Position numbers and translations under genes: made by a program. A DNA stretch of 64,000 nt from Variovorax sp. PBS-H4 (GTDB lineage: Bacteria; Pseudomonadota; Gammaproteobacteria; Burkholderiales; Burkholderiaceae_C). Positions 48,722 to 57,532 of the stretch are shown piece by piece (within the stretch, counting starts at the first letter, position 1; the number at the start of each line of letters is the position of its first letter). The notes under the pieces are model-generated. The model did no database searches and was not told the origin of the DNA. It saw only the letters and a program-made list of their open reading frames with translations. Where the stretch lies: positions 1,426,001 to 1,490,000 of the forward strand of contig NZ_LR594675.1 of the NCBI RefSeq assembly GCF_901827205.1. Direction: 5' to 3'.

Positions 48722-49786
48722 ATGCGCAGCCCCTCGATTTTATCGACCACCCCTCAGGCGCCGTCCCCGGCACGGACCCGTGGACCTGCGCGCGCCGGGG
48801 CCGCGATCTTCGATGCCTGCCAGATCGGCGTGGTGCTGCGCGCCGTGATGTTCGTCGAGGCCGTGGTGGCTGCGGTGACGTTGTTCCAGGCGTCTGCGCC
48901 GTCCGAATGGCTGATGCTGCTGGCCACAGTGACCGGCGGCGCGCTGCCGGCCACGCTGCTGTGGCTGCTCTCGGCCTGCTGGCTCAAGAAGCTGCTGGGC
49001 CGCCTTCCGCATGCCGGGCAATACGCAGCCGGCGCGCTGCTCGGAGCGGTAGCCGCGCTCTATGGCTGTGGCCTGCTGCGGCTCACCGGGGTGGTGGGCA
49101 GCGCGCCCTGGATCGCCAGCGCCCTGGCCGGCGCCATGTTCGCGGCGCTGGTGATGGCCGCGCTGGTGCTGCGCGCGCGCGGCCAGACGCCCGCGGCGAT
49201 GACGGCGCGCCTGGAGGAGCTGCAGTCGCGCATCCGTCCGCACTTTCTCTTCAACACCTTGAACAGCGCCATCGCGCTGGTGCGCGAGGAGCCGGCCAAG
49301 GCCGAGGCCATGCTGGAAGACCTGAGCGAGCTGTTTCGCCACGCCCTGGCCGATGAGGGCGAGTCGGTGACGCTCGCGGACGAGATCGCGCTGGCGCAGC
49401 GCTACCTGGCGATCGAGCAGGTGCGCTTCGCCGAGCGGCTGCGCATCCGCTGGGACATCGATCCCGCGGCCAATGGCGCGCGGCTGCCGCCCTTGCTGCT
49501 GCAGCCGCTGGTCGAGAACGCGGTGAAGCATGGCGTCGAGCCCAGCCCGCAGGGCGCCAAACTCCGCATCCGGACCGAGCGCCGCGGCAGCATGGTGGTC
49601 ATCGAAGTGACCAACAGTTTGCCGCCCCTGCTCTGGGCCGACGAGCCCCTGCCGCGAGGTCATGGCATTGCGCTGGCCAACGTGCGCGACCGGCTGAATC
49701 TGCTGCACGACGTGCAGGCGCAGTTCAGCGCGGGCATCGACCGGAACGCCTACCGCGTGCGCATCGCCATTCCTGCAGAAGCTTGA
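48722..49786 (+). CDS. algZ: AlgZ/LytS-type sensor histidine kinase
   Basis: 354 residues. Four membrane helices (about 35-150) precede the His_kinase domain with phospho-acceptor H174 in RIRPHFLFNTLNS, then the N-box LLLQPLVENAVKHG and a G-box RGHGIALANVRDRL. This family has no classical HisKA dimerisation domain. The partner regulator follows 13 bases later. The pair divergent from argH is conserved in Betaproteobacteria. The signal sensed is unknown. Confidence 0.92.
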   Translation: MRSPSILSTTPQAPSPARTRGPARAGAAIFDACQIGVVLRAVMFVEAVVAAVTLFQASAPSEWLMLLATVTGGALPATLLWLLSACWLKKLLGRLPHAGQYAAGALLGAVAALYGCGLLRLTGVVGSAPWIASALAGAMFAALVMAALVLRARGQTPAAMTARLEELQSRIRPHFLFNTLNSAIALVREEPAKAEAMLEDLSELFRHALADEGESVTLADEIALAQRYLAIEQVRFAERLRIRWDIDPAANGARLPPLLLQPLVENAVKHGVEPSPQGAKLRIRTERRGSMVVIEVTNSLPPLLWADEPLPRGHGIALANVRDRLNLLHDVQAQFSAGIDRNAYRVRIAIPAEA

Positions 49787-49799
49787 AAAAGCCAGAACC

Positions 49800-50549
49800 A
49801 TGCATGTTCTTCGCACCCTGATCGTCGACGACGAAACGCTGGCCCGGTCGCGCCTGCGCACGCTGCTGGCCGATTGCCGCGCGCCAGCAGCCGAGGTCGT
49901 GGGCGAGGCCGCGAACGGGGCCGACGCCCTGGCGCGGCTGCTGACCGAGGAACTCGACCTGGTGCTGCTCGACATCCACATGCCCGGCATCGACGGCATC
50001 GAACTGGCACGCAGCCTGCGCCAACGCCCCGGTGCGCCGGCGGTGGTGTTCGTCACCGCCCATGCCGTCCACGCCGTCACGGCCTTCGAGCTGGAGGCCG
50101 TCGACTACCTCACCAAGCCAGTGCGCGCCGAGCGGCTGCAGCAGGCGCTGCAGAAGGCAGCGCGCTTGCTGCGGGAGCGTCGCGGTCCGGCAGCCGACGT
50201 GCCGCAGGAGGTCCTGCTGATACAGGATCGCGGCCGCACCGAACGCGTGCTGCTGTCCGACGTGGTTTATCTCAAGTCCGAGTACAAGTACCTCACCGTG
50301 CGCACCGCTGCGCGCAGCCACATCTACGACGGCTCGCTGACCGAGTTCGAGGAGCGCTATCCGTCGCGCTTCGTGCGCGTGCATCGCAACGCGCTGGTGG
50401 CACGCCAGGCGATTCGCGCGCTGCAGAAGTACGACGACGGCGAAGACGCCGAGGGCTGGGCATTGCGCCTCGACGGCATTCCCGAGCCGGTCGTCGTGTC
50501 GCGGCGCCAGCTGGCGGCCGTGCGCGAGGCATTGAAGGATCCACGATGA
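49800..50549 (+). CDS. algR: AlgR-type LytTR response regulator
   Basis: 249 residues. The receiver domain has the acidic pair D10-D11, phospho-acceptor D58 (LVLLDIHMPGIDG) and the lysine in DYLTKPVRAERL. A LytTR DNA-binding domain covers about 140-245 (VVYLKSEYKYLTVRT, RFVRVHRNALV). AlgR-type regulators control exopolysaccharide and type IV pilus functions in Pseudomonas, and both kinds of gene occur elsewhere in this window. Its stop overlaps the next start (ATGA). Confidence 0.93.
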   Translation: MHVLRTLIVDDETLARSRLRTLLADCRAPAAEVVGEAANGADALARLLTEELDLVLLDIHMPGIDGIELARSLRQRPGAPAVVFVTAHAVHAVTAFELEAVDYLTKPVRAERLQQALQKAARLLRERRGPAADVPQEVLLIQDRGRTERVLLSDVVYLKSEYKYLTVRTAARSHIYDGSLTEFEERYPSRFVRVHRNALVARQAIRALQKYDDGEDAEGWALRLDGIPEPVVVSRRQLAAVREALKDPR

Positions 50550-51775
50550 ACGACGAAGTTGCCCCCAAACCTGCAGAGCAGCCGGCCGAGCCGCTGCCGA
50601 CGCCGCCGCTGTCGACCGAGCAGGAGCAGACCGTGGCCGCCGCCTCCGAGTCCGCGGAGCAGGAGCAGGAGCGCGTACTGCTGCAAATGCCGATCGACGT
50701 GCGCAGCGCCTCGCTGGTGGTGCTTTGTGTACTGGGCGTGCTGTTCACGTTGCAATGGGCCAAGGCCGTCTTCGTTCCGCTGATGCTCAGCCTCCTGTTG
50801 ACCTATGCGCTCTCGCCGCTGGTCGACCTGCTCCAGCGCTGGAGGATCTCGCGCTGGATCAGCGCCGCCGTGATCCTGCTCGGCCTGCTCGGCGCGATGG
50901 GCTGGACGGGGTATTCGCTCTCCGGCAGCGCCACCGAACTGCTCGATACATTGCCTGTCGCGGCCCAGAAGCTGCGCACCGGCATGCGCAGCGGCAGGAG
51001 CAACGATCCGGGCGCGCTCGACACCGTGCAGAAGGCCGCCGCCCAGCTGGAGCAGGCGGCCGAGGAGAACTCGGCCAAGGTCGCGGCGCGCAAAGGCGTG
51101 ACGCGCGTGATCGTCGAACGGCCTGCCTTCAACGTGCGCGACTATCTCTGGAGCGGCACGGTGGGCCTGATCGCCGCCGCCGGGCAGCTCACGCTGGTCG
51201 CGTTCCTGACCTATTTCGCACTGGGGTCGGGCGACACCTTCAGGCGCAAGTTGGTGAAGATCACCGGCCCCAGCTTGCAGAAGAAAAAAATCACGGTGCA
51301 AGTGCTCGACGACATCACGCAGAACATCGAGCGCTACCTGCTGGTGCAGATCCTCACGAGTGCGATGGTCGGCGTCGCCACCGGCATGGCCTTCTGGGCC
51401 ATCGGCCTGGAAAACGCGGCCGTGTGGGGCATCCTCGCCGGGGTGACCAACCTCATTCCCTATATCGGTTCGGTCATCGTCATGGCCGCTGCCGGCCTCG
51501 TCGCCTTCCTGCAGTTCAACAGCATCGAGATGACGCTGCTGATCGGTGGCACCTCGCTGCTCATCCATACGCTGGTGGGCAACCTGCTGGTGCCCTGGCT
51601 CACCAGCCGCACCAGCCGCATGAACCCGGTGGCGGTGTTCGTGGGCGTGATCTTCTGGGGCTGGATCTGGGGCATCTGGGGGCTGCTGCTGGGCATCCCT
51701 ATCATGATGGTGGTGAAGGCCGTCTGCGATCGGGTGGAAGACCTCCAGCCCATCGGTGAGCTGCTGGGGGATTAG
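50546..51775 (+). CDS. AI-2E-family transporter
   Basis: 409 residues. A 60-residue Gln/Glu/Pro-rich cytoplasmic tail is followed by about seven or eight membrane helices with the family segments VFVPLMLSLLLTYALSPLVD and GVTNLIPYIGSVIVMAAAG. The family was named for autoinducer-2 export but includes Na+/H+ antiporters and many unknown members. It is translationally coupled to algR, where hemC often sits in related genomes. Confidence 0.88.
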   Translation: MNDEVAPKPAEQPAEPLPTPPLSTEQEQTVAAASESAEQEQERVLLQMPIDVRSASLVVLCVLGVLFTLQWAKAVFVPLMLSLLLTYALSPLVDLLQRWRISRWISAAVILLGLLGAMGWTGYSLSGSATELLDTLPVAAQKLRTGMRSGRSNDPGALDTVQKAAAQLEQAAEENSAKVAARKGVTRVIVERPAFNVRDYLWSGTVGLIAAAGQLTLVAFLTYFALGSGDTFRRKLVKITGPSLQKKKITVQVLDDITQNIERYLLVQILTSAMVGVATGMAFWAIGLENAAVWGILAGVTNLIPYIGSVIVMAAAGLVAFLQFNSIEMTLLIGGTSLLIHTLVGNLLVPWLTSRTSRMNPVAVFVGVIFWGWIWGIWGLLLGIPIMMVVKAVCDRVEDLQPIGELLGD

Positions 51776-51779
51776 CGCT

Positions 51780-51989
51780 TCACGGGCTGCTGTCCACGCG
51801 CTGTTCGTTGCTGGCGCTGCGGGTCCCTTTCAAGTGAAGCTCCACGTCTGCGACCCGGCTTCCCACGGCCTTGACCGCTTCGCGGATCTGCTCGGGTGTC
51901 GCATCGAATCGCCTGGCAAGATCCTCCACGGCACGGGTGGAGCTGACATCGATGCTTTCAGCTTGTGACGAGGCTTGATTTTGCGGCAT
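51780..51989 (-). CDS. DUF3606 small protein
   Basis: 69 residues. The core RAVEDLARRFDATPEQIREAVKAVGSRVADVELHLKG is the helical DUF3606 unit, common in Burkholderiales and often stress-associated but unstudied. AGGAG precedes the start codon. It converges on the AI-2E transporter gene, four bases away. Confidence 0.85.
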   Translation of the reverse strand: MPQNQASSQAESIDVSSTRAVEDLARRFDATPEQIREAVKAVGSRVADVELHLKGTRSASNEQRVDSSP

Positions 51990-52145
51990 AGGAGTCCTTG
52001 GTCAAGAAACGAGGGCTGCCTGCGAAGCTAGAACACCCTGTGGGGAACCATGTCGGCGCGGGGCGCAACCCGCGCAGCGTGAATTCCTACTTGCTGCCGC
52101 CCGGTCGGCAAGAGGCCGGTTTACGTCAGATCGTTCGAACTTGAT

Positions 52146-53471
52146 TCAATGATCGTGGTGCAGGTAGCTCGCCTGCCGCGGCAGCCGCAAGCTCACCAGG
52201 AAGGCGATCACCATCATCGCCGAGACATACCAGAAGAAGGCCGACTCGTGCCCCAGCGCCTTGAGCCCCAGCGCGACGTATTCGGCCGAGCCACCGAACA
52301 TCGCGTTGGCCACGGCGTAGGCCAGACCCACGCCAAGGGCCCGCACCTCCGCCGGGAACATCTCGGCCTTCACGATGCCGCTGATCGAGGTATAGAAGCT
52401 CACGATGGCCAGCGCCAGGATGATGAGCGCGAACGCCGCCACCGGGCTCGTCACCCGCTGCAGCGTCATGAGGATGGGCACCGTTGCCAATGCCCCGAGC
52501 GCGCCGAAAAGCAGCATGTTGTTGCGCCGCCCGATGCGGTCCGACAGGGCACCGAAGACCGGCTGCATGCACATGTAGAAGAACAGGGCGCAGGTCATCA
52601 CGTAGCTGGTCGTCTTGATCGGCAGTCCCACCGTGTTGACCAGGTACTTCTGCATGTAGGTCGTGAAGGTGTAGAAGATCAGCGAGCCGCCGGCGGTGAA
52701 GCCCAGCACCGTGAAGAAGGCGGCCTTGTGGTGGCGGAACAGGCCCGCGAGCGTGCCGGCCTCCTTGTTCTCGCGGCTCGCGGAACTCGAGGTCTCGTGC
52801 AGCTGGCGCCGAAGCTGCATGGCGACGACGGCGGTGATGGCGCCGATCACGAACGGAATGCGCCAGCCCCAGGCCTTGAGCTCCGCCTCGCTCAGCAATT
52901 GCTCCAGCACCACGATCACCAGCACCGCGAGCAGCTGGCCACCGATCAGCGTGACGTACTGGAAGGACGAGAAGAAGCCGCGCTGCCCCTTGAGCGCCAC
53001 CTCGCTCATGTAGGTGGCGGTGGTGCCGTACTCGCCGCCCACCGAAAGGCCCTGGAACAGTCGCGCGACCAGCAGCAGCGCGGGCGCCCAGGCCCCGATG
53101 CTGTCGTAGGTCGGCAGGCAGGCAATGGCCAGCGAGCCGGCGCACATCATCGTGACCGAGATCACCATCGAAGTCTTGCGGCCCTGGCGGTCAGCGATCC
53201 GGCCGAACAGCCAGCCGCCGATCGGCCGCATCAGGAAGCCGGCCGCGAACACGCCGGCGGTGTTGAGCAGCTGAACGGTGGGATCGGACTTGGGGAAGAA
53301 GGAAGAGGCGAAGTAGATCGCCGAGAACGCGTAGACGTAGAAGTCGAACCACTCGACCAGGTTGCCGGAGGAGGCCCCCACGATGGCGAAGATCCTGCGG
53401 CGCTTTTCTTCGGCCGTGTAGTGCGTTGCAGGCTGCTGGGGTAAGTTGGACAGGGGCGTGGCTGCACTCAT
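52146..53471 (-). CDS. MHS-family MFS permease (KgtP-like, dicarboxylate/2-oxoacid:proton symporter)
   Basis: 441 residues, twelve membrane helices. The MHS-branch signature is clear: FAIVGASSGNLVEWFDFYVYAF at the start and GGWLFGRIADRQGRKTSMV in loop 2-3. The LFQGLSVGGEYGTTATYMSE stretch is closest to alpha-ketoglutarate permease KgtP. The ATG at 53469-53471 was chosen; a far longer open frame runs on through the opposite-strand hydrolase and is spurious. Confidence 0.92.
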   Translation of the reverse strand: MSAATPLSNLPQQPATHYTAEEKRRRIFAIVGASSGNLVEWFDFYVYAFSAIYFASSFFPKSDPTVQLLNTAGVFAAGFLMRPIGGWLFGRIADRQGRKTSMVISVTMMCAGSLAIACLPTYDSIGAWAPALLLVARLFQGLSVGGEYGTTATYMSEVALKGQRGFFSSFQYVTLIGGQLLAVLVIVVLEQLLSEAELKAWGWRIPFVIGAITAVVAMQLRRQLHETSSSASRENKEAGTLAGLFRHHKAAFFTVLGFTAGGSLIFYTFTTYMQKYLVNTVGLPIKTTSYVMTCALFFYMCMQPVFGALSDRIGRRNNMLLFGALGALATVPILMTLQRVTSPVAAFALIILALAIVSFYTSISGIVKAEMFPAEVRALGVGLAYAVANAMFGGSAEYVALGLKALGHESAFFWYVSAMMVIAFLVSLRLPRQASYLHHDH

Positions 53472-53612
53472 GATCGCGCCTTGGAGTGTTTGTTTTGGCC
53501 CGGCCGATTCTGCGCGGCAGCGCGAAGTCGCGCTGTCGGCCGACGCCTTATCCAGGCTCGCTCGATTGGAATTGAGCCGAATCTTCGATCTGCTGAATGG
53601 AGTGATGCTTCG

Positions 53613-54965
53613 ATGACGACAACAAGCAAGAAGGTCGTGGTTGCGCTGCTGCTCGGCCTGGCGCTCGGCCTGGCGGGTGCGGCGCCGGTCCATGCGGCGG
53701 CCCCCGCGCCGGTCGCCGCGTCCTGCCCCGCGCCGGTGCCGGCGTCGGCGCGCTGCTACACCGGCCGGGACGGCGCCGGTGCCTTCTACTGGATCGCCAT
53801 TCCGGCGGATTGGAGCCAGGTGCTCGTCATGCATGCGCACGGCGGCCCCGAAACCGGACCGCCGCTCGCCGAGCGCAGCCGCAAGGACCTGGAGCGTTGG
53901 GCCGTCACGGTCAAGGCGGGTTACGCCTGGGCGGGCTCGACCTACCGCCGCGGCGGCTACGGCGTGACGATGGCGGCGCAGGACACCGAGCGGCTGCGCC
54001 AACTCTTCGTGCGGCACTTCGGCTCGCCGCGCCGCACGCTGCTGCACGGGCAGAGCTTTGGCGCTGCCGTCGCCTCGAAGGCTGCGGAGCTCTATGCCCC
54101 GGTGGGTGGAAGGCCGAGCCCCTTCGATGGCGTGCTGCTGACCAGCGGCGTGCTCGGCGGCGGCAACAGCGCCTACGAGTTCCGGCTGGACCTGCGCGTG
54201 GTTTATCAGTATGTCTGCCGCAACCATCCGCGGCCCGAGGAGCCGCAGTACCCGCTGTGGATGGGGCTGCCCAAGGGGTCGACCCTCACGCGCGCCGATC
54301 TGGCAGAGCGCGTCAAGACTTGCACCGGAGTCGGGCTGCCCGCGGCGCAGCGCACCCCCGAGCAGGCCGCGCGGCTCAAGACCATCACTTCGGTCGTGAA
54401 GATCCCCGAGCGCACGCTGCTCGCCCATCTCAATTGGGCCACCTGGCTGTTCCAGGACCTGGTGCAGGAGCGACTGGGCGGGCGCAATCCCTTCGGCAAC
54501 CTCGGCGTGGTCTACCAGGGCTCGGCAGACGATGCGGCGCTCAACGCAGGCGTGCTGCGTTACTCGGCCGACCCGCAGGCCCAGGGCGCGCTCGCGCTCG
54601 ACAGCCGGCCGACCGGTCGCACCTCGCTGCCCACGCTGACGCTGCATGCGATCAACGACCCCACCGCGTTCGTCGAACTGGAGAGCGCCTATCGCGCAAT
54701 CCGCGAGAGCGCGGGCACGGCCGACCGCCTGGTCCAGAGTTTCAGCGACGAGTCCGAGCACAGCTACTTGAGCGAGCCCGAGTACCCCGCGCTCTTCGCC
54801 GCGCTGCTGGACTGGATCGACAAGGGCGAGAAGCCCACGCCCGCTTCGCTGGCCGCCCGTTGCGCAGACTTCGAACCGAGCTTCGGCAACGGCGGCAAGG
54901 ACCGCTGCCGCTTCAGGCCCGAGTACCGTCCTGCACCGCTGGAATCGCGCGTGCCGCCGCGCTGA
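53613..54965 (+). CDS. Secreted alpha/beta hydrolase
   Basis: 450 residues from the ATG at 53613, preceded by GGAG. The signal peptide ends PVHAAAPA. The nucleophile elbow is LLHGQSFGAAVAS; an acid in AINDPTAFVELE and a histidine in DESEHSYL complete a plausible triad. An oxyanion segment VLVMHAHGGPE comes early. It is probably a periplasmic or extracellular esterase; the substrate is unknown. Its TGA abuts the TCA (reverse TGA) of the next gene, forming TGATCA. Confidence 0.82.
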   Translation: MTTTSKKVVVALLLGLALGLAGAAPVHAAAPAPVAASCPAPVPASARCYTGRDGAGAFYWIAIPADWSQVLVMHAHGGPETGPPLAERSRKDLERWAVTVKAGYAWAGSTYRRGGYGVTMAAQDTERLRQLFVRHFGSPRRTLLHGQSFGAAVASKAAELYAPVGGRPSPFDGVLLTSGVLGGGNSAYEFRLDLRVVYQYVCRNHPRPEEPQYPLWMGLPKGSTLTRADLAERVKTCTGVGLPAAQRTPEQAARLKTITSVVKIPERTLLAHLNWATWLFQDLVQERLGGRNPFGNLGVVYQGSADDAALNAGVLRYSADPQAQGALALDSRPTGRTSLPTLTLHAINDPTAFVELESAYRAIRESAGTADRLVQSFSDESEHSYLSEPEYPALFAALLDWIDKGEKPTPASLAARCADFEPSFGNGGKDRCRFRPEYRPAPLESRVPPR

Positions 54966-56123
54966 TCAGAAGGTCCCGGGCAGCAGGATGCTCGAATCCA
55001 CCTCGTCGATCTGCGTGCGTCCGCAGAAGGCCATGGTGAGGTCGAGCTCGCGCTGGATGATCTGCAGCGCGCGGGTCACCCCGGCCTCGCCGTAGGCGCC
55101 GAGGGCGTAGAGAAAGCTGCGCCCGATCAACGTGCCGCGGGCCCCGAGCGCGCGCGCCTTCAGCACGTCCTGCCCACTGCGGATGCCGCCGTCCATCCAG
55201 ACCTCGATTTCCGTGCCCACCGCCTCGGCGATGGCCGGCAGTGCCTCGATGGAGGAGGGTGCGCCGTCGAGCTGGCGCCCACCGTGGTTCGAGACGATCA
55301 GCGCATCGGCACCGCTGGACGCCGCCAGCCGCGCATCTTCCACGTCCAGGATGCCCTTGAGGATCAGCGGTCCGCCCCAGAGCTTCTTGATCCATTCCAC
55401 GTCGGCCCAGCTCAAGGTCGGGTCGAACTGCTCCGCCGTCCACGACGACAGCGACGACAGGTCCTTCACGCCCTTGGCATGACCCGCGATGTTGCCGAAC
55501 GTGCGGCGCTTCGTGCCCAGCATGCCCAGGCACCACCGCGGCTTGGTCGCGAGATCGATGAGGTTCTTCAGTGTCGGCTTGGGCGGCGCCGTCAAGCCGT
55601 TCTTGATGTCCTTGTGCCGCTGGCCGAGGATCTGCAGGTCCAGCGTCAGCTGCAGCGCCGAGACGTTGGCGGCCTTGGCGCGCTCGATCAGCCGCTCGAT
55701 GAAGTCGCGATCGCGCATGACGTAGAGCTGGAACCAGAAAGGATGGCCGTCGGTGTTCTCCGCGATGTCCTCCAGCGAGCAGATGCTCATGGTCGACAGC
55801 GTGAAGGGAATGCCGAAGGCCTTGGCAGCGCGCGCGCCCAGGATCTCGCCGTCGGCATGCTGCATGCCCGTGAGGCCGGTGGGCGCGATGGCCACCGGCA
55901 TCGCCGCTTCCTGGCCCACCATGGTCGTGCGCGTGGAGCGGCCTTCCATGTTGACGGCCACGCGCTGGCGCAGCTTGATCTTCTGGAAGTCGGCCTCGTT
56001 GGCACGGTAGGTGCCCTCGGTCCACGCGCCGGAGTCGGCGTAGTCGTAGAACATGCGCGGAACGCGCGACTGGGCGATCACTCGCAGGTCTTCGATGCAG
56101 GTGATCCGGGAAAGGTCGGGCAC
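54966..56123 (-). CDS. FMN-dependent alpha-hydroxy-acid dehydrogenase/oxidase (LldD/MdlB family)
   Basis: 385 residues, a full (beta/alpha)8 FMN barrel. Catalytic residues are recognisable: an early P-V-A-I-A-P-T-G FMN loop, the lysine in PLILKGIL, the catalytic histidine in IVSNHGGRQLDG, and DGGIRSGQDVLKA. It oxidises (S)-2-hydroxyacids such as lactate or mandelate to 2-oxoacids; the exact substrate is not told by the sequence. A TetR gene lies 78 bases upstream on the same strand, so the two are probably one unit. Confidence 0.92.
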   Translation of the reverse strand: MPDLSRITCIEDLRVIAQSRVPRMFYDYADSGAWTEGTYRANEADFQKIKLRQRVAVNMEGRSTRTTMVGQEAAMPVAIAPTGLTGMQHADGEILGARAAKAFGIPFTLSTMSICSLEDIAENTDGHPFWFQLYVMRDRDFIERLIERAKAANVSALQLTLDLQILGQRHKDIKNGLTAPPKPTLKNLIDLATKPRWCLGMLGTKRRTFGNIAGHAKGVKDLSSLSSWTAEQFDPTLSWADVEWIKKLWGGPLILKGILDVEDARLAASSGADALIVSNHGGRQLDGAPSSIEALPAIAEAVGTEIEVWMDGGIRSGQDVLKARALGARGTLIGRSFLYALGAYGEAGVTRALQIIQRELDLTMAFCGRTQIDEVDSSILLPGTF

Positions 56124-56201
56124 TCGGGGTCTCCTTCTTGGATGCGCTGGGGGCCCCGATTATCGCGGCGCATCGGCCCGGCACGCCCCGCGGCTGCAGG
56201 C

Positions 56202-56867
56202 TCAGGCCGCCGTGCCGCCTTTGCCCCAGTCCGCGACCACGCTGTTGACCAGGTGCTTGACCATCACGCGCGTGTCCGACCAGTCCATGGTTCGCGTCAT
56301 GCACGGGAACACGATCATGCCGTGCACCGCCGCGATGAGGATGTCGGCCGCCAGGTGCGGATTCATGGGCGGTCGCGCCAGCGTCTGGAAGTACTCGTCG
56401 ACCGTCTGGTAGTAAAGCGCCAGGCTGTCCTGCACCGCCGCCGACTTCCCGAAGGGCACGCCGGCGATGCTCACCGCAGGCGACCGGCTGACGCTCGGGG
56501 CAGGGAAGATCACGAGAAATTCCTCCATGTGCTCCAGCCAGTAGTCCGCGGTGCCGATGAAGAGCTTGAGCACGCGCCGCAAAGGGCTGCGCACGCGCGC
56601 GATCGATTGCCGAAGCTGCTCCGTGGACGCGTGCATGTCGTGCGCACGGATGTGGAAGAACAGGTCCTGCTGGTGCTCGAAGTACTGGTAGATCGAGCCA
56701 GGCGCGTAGCCCGCGGCAGCCGCGATGCGCCGCAGCGAAACGGTCGACGGATCTTCGTCGGCGAACAGCTTGCGCCCCGCCGCGATGAAGGCTTCCCTGA
56801 CCTTGGCCTTGTCCTCGGGCGTCCGCGCACGACTGAGGACCTCGGGTTTGCTGGGGCGGAATGACAT
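56202..56867 (-). CDS. TetR-family repressor (first of two paralogues)
   Basis: 221 residues. The helix-turn-helix is at about 45-75 (VSLRRIAAAAGYAPGSIYQYF). The ligand domain shares many positions with the TetR encoded at 57529-58203 (for example ADYWLEHMEEF against ARYWLAHPDHF, and AGVPFGKSAAVQDSLALYYQTVDEY against DGVPFGRSSSVLRSLALYTQVVEDF). The start was set at 56865-56867, the first Met with family-like sequence. It is divergent from the SCO-like gene. Confidence 0.92.
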   Translation of the reverse strand: MSFRPSKPEVLSRARTPEDKAKVREAFIAAGRKLFADEDPSTVSLRRIAAAAGYAPGSIYQYFEHQQDLFFHIRAHDMHASTEQLRQSIARVRSPLRRVLKLFIGTADYWLEHMEEFLVIFPAPSVSRSPAVSIAGVPFGKSAAVQDSLALYYQTVDEYFQTLARPPMNPHLAADILIAAVHGMIVFPCMTRTMDWSDTRVMVKHLVNSVVADWGKGGTAA

Positions 56868-56889
56868 GAGACGGCGCAGGTATGAATGA

Positions 56890-56917
56890 CGGTCGGAACG
56901 ACCGCGGAGAAAGTATA
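56890..56917 (-). promoter_or_regulatory. Promoter and possible auto-operator of the first tetR gene
   Basis: On the minus strand TATACT (56917-56912) is a good -10 element. Just downstream of it lies a perfect palindrome CGGTCG-GAA-CGACCG (56890-56904), inside the predicted 5' leader of tetR. This differs from the AACGCGT sites and may be the binding site for autoregulation. Confidence 0.45.
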
Positions 56918-56948
56918 GGCGCGGGGACGGGAAAACCCCGTACATAAA

Positions 56949-56968
56949 TGAACGCGTGCAATTAAAAT
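56949..56968 (+). promoter_or_regulatory. Shared operator-promoter site before the SCO-like gene
   Basis: TGAACGCGTGCA is palindromic at five of six pairs and runs straight into ATTAAAAT, whose TAAAAT (56963-56968) is a likely -10 element seven bases before the start codon. The string AACGCGT-NN-AATTAAA-N-TCC recurs at 58194-58213 before the ThDP gene. Confidence 0.55.
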
Positions 56969-56974
56969 CCGCGC

Positions 56975-57532
56975 ATGACCCGGAATGCCATCGCCTCGGC
57001 GAGCGCCTGCTGTTGCGGCTCTGCGCCGGCCCGACCCGAGAGGACCGCGCCCATCGATGGGCGCTTCGACCTGGTCGACCACTTCGGCCGGCCGGTCGAC
57101 GAGCGCAGCTTCGGCGATCGCCATCTGCTGGTGTTCTTCGGCTTCTCCCACTGTGCCGTCGTCTGTCCGCGCGAACTGTCGAAGCTCGGCGCCGCGCTCG
57201 AGCGACTGGGGCCGCTGGCCGATCGCGTGCAGCCGCTGTACGTCACGGTCGATCCGCAGCGCGACGATCCCTGCGCGATGCAGGCCTGCGTGGCGCGCTA
57301 TCCGGGCGGCTTCCTGGGCCTGACCGGAACGCCCGAGCAGGTCGCTGCGGCCAAGAAGTCGTATCGGGTCTTCGCAGAGCCTGTGCCGGATGCGAATGCG
57401 CCAGGCGGCTACGTGGTTCCGCACACCGCCTTCGCCTACCTGATGGCGCCCGGCGGCCGCTACCTGGCCCACCTGCCTGACGCACTCGACCTCGACGCCG
57501 TGGCCGAGCGCCTGCGCCAGCACCTCGAGTGA
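56975..57532 (+). CDS. SCO1/SenC-family protein without a membrane anchor
   Basis: 185 residues. The thioredoxin-like SCO core is clear: F-S-H-C60-A-V-V-C64-P-R-E-L (copper/thiol motif CxxxC) and the matching histidine H150 in YVVPHTAFAYL. Unlike most SCO proteins there is no N-terminal membrane helix; the first 20 residues are polar with C-C-C-G. It may therefore be cytoplasmic or its start is misjudged. It is followed by an overlapping TetR gene (GTGA), so it is probably translated with it. Its role in a catabolic operon is unclear. Confidence 0.85.
   Translation: MTRNAIASASACCCGSAPARPERTAPIDGRFDLVDHFGRPVDERSFGDRHLLVFFGFSHCAVVCPRELSKLGAALERLGPLADRVQPLYVTVDPQRDDPCAMQACVARYPGGFLGLTGTPEQVAAAKKSYRVFAEPVPDANAPGGYVVPHTAFAYLMAPGGRYLAHLPDALDLDAVAERLRQHLE

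Noticed and set aside
52146..54761. An 871-codon version of the MFS permease
   Set aside because: Upstream of the normal MHS N-terminus the frame is only antisense to the secreted hydrolase; the start at 53471 fits the family.
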